This document shows positions 21,169-31,100 of a stretch of DNA of 64,000 nt, piece after piece. The notes under the pieces were generated by a model. That model made no database searches. It had not been told where the DNA came from and was given only the letters and a program-made list of their open reading frames with translations. Numbering within the stretch: position 1 is the first letter of the stretch; every line of letters starts with the position of its first letter. Made by a program: the position numbers and the translations under genes. This DNA is from Sialis fuliginosa (taxonomy: Eukaryota; Arthropoda; Insecta; Megaloptera; Sialidae), in the NCBI GenBank assembly GCA_961205875.1, contig OY540817.1:1054001-1118000 (forward strand). Reading direction: 5' to 3'.

Positions 21169-22580
21169 TTAAATATATTTGTACTGCCACGGTACTTCAC
21201 CTTCTGCAGTAATAAAATAATTTTTAAAATTATCTCTAACATTTTTTGCTGTAATATTATTTTGGGAAGTTAAACTAGACTGTAATGGTAAAAACATATT
21301 TTCTTGTGTACATTCTGATCTCTAAGTACCTTCCTGTACTTGACCGACGACCACTTCCTTATCGAATGTTCCCGGTGGAGCATATAAATTTGGAGAAGTT
21401 TTATTTGTCATTATAAAATTATGTAATGCACATATTGCCGACACAACTGTGATAACTATTGTTGGCTGAATTTCAAAAGGTTTTCGTAAAACACGAAATC
21501 TTGCTGATATAATCTAGAGTTGGGCATTTTAGTTGATGACAGAGAGCGCTTCCTATAGTTCAGTGATCTTTAATGAACTAGTTCGTTCTTCTAGTTCTTT
21601 TAGTTCATAGAATTTTTTCCGGACGATACGATTACAATTTATTGATTTAGATATATTGGATTGCTGGAATTTAATTAGTAATTTTGTATTACTATTTTTT
21701 TTCATCAAACAATAGAAATGTAAACTGCTGCAATTTTAAATTCGTTATTAATTTATAGACAAGATCGATATTTTTAAAAGTATATATTTGCAATAATCTT
21801 CTTTTTTTTTAAATCGAAGCCTCGATATATGGAAATTTTGAAATATTTACAATGATACATTATTTATTGTATTGTAATTTAAGCAACATATTTCAATTTC
21901 ACTAAAATCTATGATATTCCTTTTTGTTGATTGTCATAAAATAATATAAAAATCACGTGCTTTTGACAGACATATTGCATTCTTTTGAACAAAAAAATTC
22001 AATATAATATATCTTCAGTAATATAAATTCAAAATTGGTAATAAAGTATTGAAAACGTAAATTTATTAAACATAAAAATCGTACAATCTCATTTTTAGAA
22101 CAGTGTATTTGAAGTGTATCGGGAACTATTGAACTAAAAGAGCGGAGCGCATACGAACTAGTTCGTCTAGTTCTCGTGTGGGAGCGCTTTTTTGAACTAG
22201 TTCGTTCGTGAACTACACAAGTCTAAATATAATCCCAAATACGTTTACGATAATGCGACGCGCTCTGGAAAGCCTGTAATTAAATATACGCTCTGGACCA
22301 CTTTGAATTTTTAGAAAAAATGGCTTCATCCAATTTTCCCTGATTGCGAAAGCATCATCAGCAACTAATACAAACGGCATTGGGCTTGTTTGACCTTTTA
22401 GTGGCTTTGTTGGTATATTTAATAAACCATCTGTTAAAGCTTTTGAAAAGCTGCAATTATTAAAAATTCCGCCATCTGCATTTCTTCCTTTTTTTCCTAT
22501 GTCGGTATAGATAAATTTATAATCTGCATCAGCAATACCCATTAGTACAATACTATGAGTTCCTTTATAATTGTAGTATG
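21169..22580 (-). pseudogene. PIF/Harbinger transposase (DDE_Tnp_4), 3' part
   Basis: The minus strand from 22580 reads Y-Y-N-Y-K-G-T-H-S-I-V-L, A-D-A-D-Y-K-F-I-Y-T-D-I-G (catalytic D), F-V-L-V-A-D-D-A-F (second D) and N-Y-R-L-S-R-A-R-R-I-I-V-N-V-F-G-I. After the hAT insertion (21515-22226) it continues A-R-F-R-V-L-R-K-P and V-S-A-I-C-A-L-H-N-F-I-M, ending P-W-Q-Y-K-Y-I-stop at 21169. The N-terminus is cut by the element starting at 22583. One extra TAG follows Q-V-Q-E-G-T. The catalytic E would sit near R-R-I-I-V-N, where V-E-N is expected but V-N-V is present, so the triad is probably lost. Confidence 0.8.
21515..22226. mobile_element. hAT element with ACTAGTTCG repeats (712 bp)
   Basis: Begins TAGAGTTGGGC and ends CAAGTCTA(A); flanked by the 8-bp duplication ATATAATC (21507-21514 and 22227-22234). 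Near each end are GAACTAGTTCGTTC motifs in opposite orientation and GAGCGC/GGAGCGC. No ORF. It interrupts the Harbinger transposase. Confidence 0.85.
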
Positions 22581-22582
22581 TA

Positions 22583-24033
22583 GGGGAGAGTGGGGCACAT
22601 TGGGACGTTTCGAACATCTGTTATTCTAAAAAAATTATTTATTAATGAATTTTTTTTAAATTTGTTTCAAACAGTAAATTGATTCTTAGGCTACAAAATT
22701 AGTTATATTTTAATGCTTAACTATTTTCAGATAAATGAATATTTATATATTAAAAAGGTAATACAAATGTACCAATGTACCCCACAAGTGGGGCACTTTA
22801 GGACATAGATGGGGTACATGTGGACAGACACATATAAAACACAAGAAATGGAAAAAAGTTTTTATTGTGCATAAAAAATAATTCAAAATAAACAAAAATA
22901 ATTAGCAAATGTTGTAGGAACTTAAGTCAATGGAAAATTTTTTAATGGAACTTGCACGAGTGGTGGTATTTATCTCCTTAGGTTTTGGAAGCTTTAGTTC
23001 AATTTGTTCGAGATCAATTAAATCTTTATCAACAACGATAGGAAATATGAAACCATTGCCACTTTTTTTCATAAAATTAATTTGATATTGTGTATTAATT
23101 CGTTTTTCAACTTCACCAACATAATATTTAGTCGTTTTTTTTGTGCAGTATTTAATTAGTAAAAAATCTCCGACAGAAATATTTGGCAATTCAGTTTCCG
23201 GATCTATCAAAGGTAAAATCTGCTTCAAAAATTCATCATCTGAATATTGTTTATCAAATTCACTTAGACAGTTTGATTCATCATCATAAGTTATTTTATT
23301 ATCAGTCTCACTATCGTTATTCTGAGTTGCGTCTTTTGAGGAAATATTATTAGATTTCCGAGTGCTTTTTCGGATTTTGAGCACTTGTTCTTTACTTTGT
23401 TTCCTTGCCGTTTTTTTATTTTTTTTCTTGTTCAAGTCTATCTTTTTCGGGACTTTCTGTTAAAATTCTTGATTTACCAATTTGCCTTCCTTTTTTGTAA
23501 TATTTTTCTTTTGTGCCTTGGGGTAAGGTCGGATACTTTCTGGTGTGATTACTGTGTTCAAAGTGGGGCAGGTGCTAGTAGATGGTATACATTGGTCAAA
23601 TTCTTTTGCATCATTTTTCTGTGGTGTATTAATCAATGTTTTATAGTTTTGTTCTTTCTCTTCATCAGAGAAAATCGGTTCTGTAACTTTTTCGCTGTTA
23701 AATAAATTGTTATCTGTAACGTATGCAGCGGCGTAATCATCTTTTGTGAAAACGTTTCTGTCGAACGGCACAATACCGCATTTATTAAATCCAGAGCATA
23801 TATGTATTTTCTATGGTAAAAGCCTTATGATATGCCTTTCCAGTTAATTCGGCTAGTTCATAAATAGACACTCTTTTTCCAGGATTACTTACTAACCAAT
23901 CATTAAATGCTGTTTTGAGGTAGGTTTTAAATGGGCCATAGAGACACACATCGAGAGGTTGTAGACGATGTGTAAAGTGAGGCGGAAATGTGACAAAATG
24001 AATTCCGTTTTCTCTACAATAAAGAATGGACAA
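22583..24033 (-). pseudogene. DDE_1 transposase, C-terminal half, in a pogo-like element
   Basis: The element's right end is GGGGAGAGTGGGGCACATTG after TA (22581-22582). The minus frame from 24033 reads C-R-E-N-G-I-H-F-V-T-F-P-P-H, H-R-L-Q-P-L-D-V (third DDE region), Y-G-P-F-K-T-Y and W-L-V-S-N-P-G, a DDE_1 signature. One base is lost near 23785; the text goes on G-F-N-K-C-G-I-V-P-F-D-R-N-V-F (to 23460), then, after TAA and a frame change, a lysine-rich tail with V-G-D-F-L-L-I-K-Y and Y-Y-V-G-E-V (23435-22902), which resembles a small C-terminal chromatin- or DNA-binding module of jerky-like transposases. The N-terminal half and other TIR are lost at the inverted repeat near 24028. Confidence 0.7.
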
Positions 24034-24645
24034 AAGTTACAGCTGTTTTATAATTACGGTGTGGTAAATTGTTTTCTATGTAACGTATTAACTGTAAATT
24101 TAATTATGGGTGATTCTCTCAAAAAATTAAACTGAATTTTATTTCTATTTTAACAAATATTATCGTTCTTATTGAAAGTAGTATCCATTTTTTTTTTAAT
24201 TTCCCATCGGGACTCTCCATAAAATATTCTTAAGTTTTTTTTTAAATACACATAGATCGTAATTTATACCACATCGTATTTATAAAAACAGCTGTAATTT
24301 TTGTCCTATAGCTTCAATGTATGGGGACTTTTTCAAATGCACTTACTAATGTATCTACTACGCTTGTTTGATACCCCGAAAGAAAAGTTATAAGCGTATC
24401 TGTAAACGGGTATAATAATGAAAAGTATATTTTTAAAAAACAAGAATATTTTATGGAGAGTCCCGATGGGAAATTAAAAAAAAATTGGATACTACTTTTC
24501 AATAAGAACGATAATATTTATTAAAATAGAAATAAAATTCAGTTTAAATTTTTGAGAGAATCACCCATAATTAAATTTACAGTTAATACGTTACATAGAA
24601 AACAATTTACCACACCGTAATTTAAAACAGCTGTAACTTTTGTCC
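24028..24645. mobile_element. Inverted-repeat element with arms of about 200 bp
   Basis: 24028-24229 (from GGACAAAAGTTACAGCTG to CTCTCCATAAAATATTCTT) is the complement of 24443-24645. It truncates the DDE_1 pseudogene. The interior 24286-24420 is a direct repeat of 24627-24775 (CAATGTATGGGGACTTTTTC, CCCCGAAAGAAAAGTTATAA), so one arm end and the unit overlap. Non-coding. Confidence 0.7.
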
Positions 24646-24778
24646 TACGGCTTCAATGTATGGGGACTTTTTCAGATACACTCACTAATGTATCTACTAC
24701 GCTTGTTTGAAAATCCGAATTAATTGATACCCCGAAAGAAAAGTTATAAGCGTATCTGTAAACGGGTATAAAATACAT

Positions 24779-25467
24779 AAAGCCCGCCGCACACGACGCT
24801 AGTTTTGCTGCTGGTTTGCTTGCTGGTTGCTGTGCTGGCAACCGGGCTTATTTCAGTGATAGAAATGACGCCACTGCTTGCTACGCTGCGCGCTATCATA
24901 CTAGATTTCAGAATTAGAACCGGGGCTATTTTTCGTGCTGGATTTGCTGCTAGATTTAAGCAAGAACCAATCAGAAAATATTATAATGTCACGTGAGCAT
25001 AAACGTCATAAACAAACATGGCGTCATAGCGTATACTTTTGTAACAGCTGTTCGTACAAATCATAAGAAATAATTATGTCCATTTTACAAATATTCAAAT
25101 GTGAGTTTTATTAAACATACCTTATAAGATCGATCCTGAATGTAAAAAATAAATGTCAGAAAACTGAATTGTAGTGAAATTTTAAACATAGATCATTGAG
25201 TTTAACTGTTGAAATTAATAAACATTAATTATATATTATTCACCCAAAGGATTTTTTTATTTTCATAAACCATATCCACTACAGTATTATATTGATATTA
25301 GAACTGTCACTTTGCACGCATCAAAACCATCTACAAAATCAAGGATCGTGTGAAGCCAACACACATTGAAACCATGACAACAATCCAGCGCCGAAACACG
25401 CTTGAAAACCAGCATTGAATCTAGCAAACAAACTAGCAGCAAATCTAGCGTCGTGTGCGCCGGGCTT
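24779..25467. mobile_element. MITE with AAGCCCG..GCACACGACGC termini (689 bp)
   Basis: Left AAGCCCGCCGCACACGACGC and complement of right AAGCCCGGCGCACACGACGC, extended by TAG(T/A)TTTGCTGCT. CTGGTTTGCTTGCTGGTTGC repeats follow. No clear target duplication. The ORFs at 24805 and 25287 are the TIRs in frame. Resembles the element at 55226 in having GCACACG ends. Confidence 0.75.
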
Positions 25468-26002
25468 AACAAAATATATTTTTATAAAATCGAATTAAAC
25501 AAATAAATTTATATCTTAACAACCGTTTGATTTAAAAATCAAAATTTTCTATCAAAATGATCATAATTCAATTATTCATAATGTACATGGTATACAGAGA
25601 TACACAATATGTAAATGTCCAAGTAAAAAACGGTTAATAATAAGTGAAAATATGATACATAGTAATTTATCATATCAAAATTAAAACAGCTATAATTTTT
25701 TTTCCATATCCCCAATTTATGAGGACTTTTGCACATGTCTAATGTAATATAAGTACTACATATGTGGAAATTTTTATGATACTCTGATTTTGTTCTTATC
25801 TAATATCCGTATTTTGAAGATAAAATAAAATGTCATGAAGATTTATATTTAAAACTATTAAAACATACAATAATATTCAATCTAGGGGCTACAAATTACA
25901 CCTCAGTACATTGTTATCATAATATGTTATTAAAAGTCTTATTTGAAGTATTGGAATTATTAATTGCCTTTATTTTCATTAATTTTCTATACCAATATGT
26001 TA
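25468..26002. other. No gene; a third copy of the GGGGACTTTT block
   Basis: About 25684-25810 resembles 24286-24420 and 41763-41885 (AACAGCTATAATTTTTTTTC, then GAGGACTTTTG). Otherwise AT-rich and featureless. Confidence 0.45.
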
Positions 26003-28199
26003 TCTACTATATATAACGAAGTGTCCTCACTCACTCACTGATAATCATTTTTTTGACCATTTCCACTCATCGGAGAACCTTGAAATTTGGTATATATATT
26101 CCTTGGGGGTAAAAAATAACAACTAGTGGGCCTTTTTTGAAAAAGTTCATAAATGGGGTGACAAGGGGCCCCCAATTTTTCAAAAAAAAAGTTAGAATTT
26201 TTTTATTATTTTTTTTATATTCCTTGGGTGATATAATGTAAGGTTCAAATTTCAGATTTAAAAAAAAAGAAAAAAAAGGAAAAAAAAAGTTTTGATGTAA
26301 AAAAGTATCAAAACGAAAACCGATATTAGATTTTTTTAATTTTTTTCAAATACTTTGGTTAATTGGCAACCATGAACCCGTGTCTGATTTTTGAAAAAGA
26401 TATGTTAACGGTGTGAAAATATTGCCCCAAAGTTACATCTAATCTATTTTAACTCATCTACTAAATTAATTTCAAATGTCATTGTTATGGAAACAATTTT
26501 TTTTTGGACTATTGACAAAAATTTGACAGGTCGCCATTTTTAATTTTATGCTTTAAATACATTAGAAATACAAGATAAAGTATCTATAAAAATATTGTAA
26601 AGCAATTGTAACTGTTATAAACACGATTAAATAGACAAAGTTAGTAAAATTTAAAATGTCAAAATAGTTTCAGATTATAATTAACGTTAGTGATATTTTC
26701 TATTAATTTTAAATATGTAGCTAATATTTAATACAAATGCCGTAAATACCAAAGCATGTAAACGATTGAATTAATAATGTTAATTGTTAATATACACCAA
26801 TCACCAATGCAATTCAAATTTTTGTATGTCTAAAAAACATACAATAGGTTTGTTAATGTAATTTCCTGTTAAAAATTAAAAATATATAATTTAGGTATTT
26901 GTTCATTTTGTAAAAAATAATTATGTAGAAAATACAAAATAAAATAGGCTTTAAGACAAATTACAAATACCAAAAAAAATCAATTGATACAAGTAATTGT
27001 TAAAATATATATTTCAAATACAGTTCAAATTTGTATACGTATAGATAAAAAAAAATGTAACTAAATTTGAAAAAATATAATATGTTTGTTGCATTTTAAA
27101 AACAGCTGTCAATGTTTGAAAACACGTTTTGTAATTTGTCGATCTATACATACATTTTATAAGAAGGCAGAAAACGGGTGTTAAAAATCTTGATTAAACT
27201 CCGGAACAACGGTACAAATACAAGGTTTTTAATTAAATTTAGAAGAAATGGTAATATAATAAATAATTTAAAAAGTTATACCTAGGTACGTAATACATAA
27301 TGCACGTACGTAATACATAATTTCAGAGTTATTAATATATTTATATGAGGCATTGATAGATGATAAACAGAAAAATCAATATCCAATATCAATCTAATAT
27401 CCATAAAATGTTATTTTTAATCATATAAGTACATAATTTTATCATTATAAAAGTAATTTTATTCTGTAGGTTTTTATGGCTGTTATATGATTTTTGCAAT
27501 TATTTCGATCGATATGTTATGCATATGTATTACAATTTCAAAGAAACAGGCTGTTTGAACCATTGATTTACAAATAATTTGGTACCAGTACAGAATGACG
27601 CTCCACGTCCATACAATTTTTAAACACTACGTTCTCAAACAGGACTATATAGACAATAATGGAACCATTAAGACCAAATATAATAATAAATAGGCAAGTA
27701 CTATATTATAAAAGATAGCTAATTAATGTAAAATTAATCTGTTACTTAAACATTTGTGGTTGTATCGAAACCGCCCCCATTGACAATCTGCAATACGAGA
27801 TTGTATGTTTATGTTTTAAATTTGTATATAAATATGTGACAATATTGTTAATTGAATTTTTGGACTTAATAAATGACATAATATTTGATTTATATAATTT
27901 TTGAAATTATTTATTAGTTTTGAAAATAAAAAATGAATTATGTGATTATAATGTTTTAATTTAATAATTTTTTGACAGATAAAAAATTGAAAATAAATTT
28001 TTTCATTGCCATCTATTAAAATATCAAAATAATAAACAAATAAAAACAAAACAAATAAAAACATATTATAAATAATTGATATTTAGATAAGATAAGTGTG
28101 ATATTAATCTAATCTAATTCTATTTATAATTGATATTCTATTTAATATTCTAATATTGTAACCTACTTTTTGTATAATACATAATTGTATATATTAATA
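26003..28199 (+). other. Helitron 5' non-coding region
   Basis: About 2.2 kb with no ORF. Early text CCACTCATCGGAGAACCTTG and AAATTTGGTATATATATTCC is typical of Helitron 5' regions. No poly-Pu tract or promoter can be assigned. Confidence 0.45.
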
Positions 28200-31100
28200 A
28201 TGGCAATTGAATTAATTACCATAAACGGAGTGCCATCACCACATCAAGTAGTAGAAATGCCCGGAGATGGATCGTGTATGTTTTACTCACTGTCTTATTT
28301 GATCCATGGAAATATTCTTCAAGCTTACGAAATCCGATATTCTATTGTATCCCATGTAAATAATAATTGGGAACGGTTCAAAATGTATACAGATGATGGA
28401 AGTGGTAATAATTATGTTACGAAAGAGCATTACAGTGATGACATGCTTAAAACCACTACATTTGGAACATCGAGTGAGTTAATTGCATGTACCGAAATTT
28501 TTGCTTACCGATTCGATGTTTATCGGGATCGTCACTTGTACTACAATTTTGGAGAAGATAACAATCCAGTAAAGAAACTTCGGTTCAGTGGTTCTTTAAA
28601 CAGCGGGCATTTTGATGTTTATGAACCGCTTCATCCTTTTATGCAAGAAAATTCTAATCCATTTTTGCAGGAAGATCCTAAATTGATGATGATGCCAGTA
28701 GTTTATTTAAATAAAATTACTGTCGATGTTGAAGAAAAAAAAAATGAGAAAAGAAATTTACCTACTAAACGTCGTGCAATATTTTCACAAACATCTAGAA
28801 AAAAACAACTAAAGGATGCTCAAGTAAAGTTTACTAGCAAAAATCCACAAGCACACAGAGATGCAGTTGATAAATACACAAAGAATAATCCACAAGTGAA
28901 CAGAGATGCAGTTGATAAATACACAAAGAATAATCCACAAGTGAACAGAGATGCAGTTGATAAATACACAAAGAATAATCCACAAGTGAATAGAGATGCA
29001 GTTGTTCGATATGACCCATCTCACGAAAAAAGAGCAGAACGCAGAAAACGTGCTTGGACCCAAAAAGCAAATTCTGGATTCGATTATAATGCAGACGTTA
29101 CTTATGAGTTAGACAAAACTGTCCAATTAGGATCTATGAGCGTTGTCTGTAAGTGGTGTAAAGCTCTTAAGTGGAAAGACGAAACTCCTGGGATGTGTTG
29201 CTGCAATGGTAAAATTGATCTTCCGTCTTTTGAGGAGCTTCCAGAACCATTAAACAGTCTTGTATTTGGAGAACTGCCGGAATCTGAACATTTCCTTAAT
29301 TTAATTAGAAAATACAACAGTTCGTTTCAAATGACATCCTTTGGAGCAAAACGAATTATAGAAGGAAATTACATGCCTACCTTTAAAGTTCAAGGACAAG
29401 TATATCACTTGGTGGGAAGTTTGCTGCCGGCATTGCATGAAGAACCTAAGTTTCTACAGATTTACTTTGTCGGTGATGATGACAGAGAAACAAGTATAAG
29501 GTGCGCAAATTTTAACGACGTCAGGCCCGTACTAATTTCTCAGTTACAGATGATGTTGCACAGCTGTAATAATTATGTGAAAGATTTAAAGTCTGCGATC
29601 GAAAGCGTTCCCAAGGATGATAAACAATTTCAGGTGATAATTCACGCTGATAGGAAACCTCCAGGTGCTCATAGAGGTCGTTTCAATGAACCCGCTGCAA
29701 ATGAAGTGGCGATTTTGATAGTGGGTCAAACATTTGAAAAAAGAGATATTGTATTGCATAGCAGAGATAATAGTCTTCAAAAAATCAATGAAATTCATAG
29801 GTCTTATGATGCGCTACAATACCCACTTATGTTTTGTCGAGGTGAAGATGGATATTCGATATCAGTGTCACAAGTAGATGTCATCACAAAACAACCGCTT
29901 CCTAAAAATGTCTCTGCAGCAAATTTCTATTCATTTCGCATAATGGTCAGAGAAGGACAGCGTAATCATCTACTCTGGTATCGAAGTTTATTCAATCAGT
30001 TTGTAGTTGATATGTATGCAAAAATCGAAACAGAAAGGTTAAATTTCATAAGATATAATCAAATGAAGTTAAGGGCTGAAAATTACATCCACCTCCAAGA
30101 TGCAGTTAAAAAAACTGATGCAAACGTAACAGAATTGGGTCAAGTAGTAATTCTACCATCGTCATTCACTGGTGGTCCACGTTATATGCACGAACGAACA
30201 CAAGACGCCATGACCTATGTACGTCACTACGGTAGGCCAGATTTGTTTATAACATTCACTTGTAATCCTAAATGGAGTGATATTATTGATGCATTACTAC
30301 CCGGTCAAAAATCACATGACCGTCCTGATATTGTATGTCGTGTTTTTCACCTTAAAATAAAAACATTCATCAATATATTAACGAAAGGTCAACTGTTTGG
30401 GAGTACAAGGTGCTACATGTACTCAGTTGAATGGCAAAAAAGAGGTCTCCCACACGTACATATTTTACTATGGTTGTATGACAGAATCACTCCAAACAAG
30501 ATTGACGATGTTATCAGCGCTGAAATTCCTAGCCCCGATGAAGATCCTATTCTACACGACATAATAAAAAATAACATGATTCACGGACCGTGCGGTAATA
30601 TTAACCTGAATTCACCGTGTATGTCTAAAGAAAAAAAATGTTCTAAAAGATTCCCGAAACCGCTAATCAGTGAAACTCAGACAGGCGACGATGGCTACCC
30701 CAAGTACCAACGAAGGTCTCCAGCTGACGGCGGTTTTACTGTGAAATTTAATAGATCAAGTGGTATTGTGGAACTTGACAACCGCTGGGTGGTGCCGTAT
30801 AATCCTGTCCTAAGTCGTATTTTCAATTCTCATGTAAATGTTGAATACTGTAATTCTGTGAAATCTATAAAATACATTTGCAAATATGTAAATAAAGGTA
30901 GTGATCAGGCTACATTTGCACTAGAAAATGATATTGATGAAGTTAAAATTTTCCAAACAGGAAGATATATTAGCAGTTCTGAAGCTATTTGGCGAATGTT
31001 CAGTTTTTCAATTCATGAGAGGTTTCCTTCTATAATACATCTATCAGTTCACTTAGAAAATGGACAGCGCATATATTTTACTGCAAACAATTTAGTAGAA

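Noticed and set aside
24805..25472. ORFs with leucine- and alanine-rich text around 24.8 and 25.4 kb
   Set aside because: They are the GC-rich terminal repeats of the 24779-25467 MITE in frame.
28185..28199. Start of the Helitron protein at 28185
   Set aside because: That codon is TTG; the first in-frame ATG is at 28200 and starts a sensible OTU N-terminus.
28809..29070. Minus-strand ORFs with a repeated C-I-S-V-H-L-W-I-I-L pattern
   Set aside because: Antisense shadows of the 45-bp repeat inside the Helitron gene.
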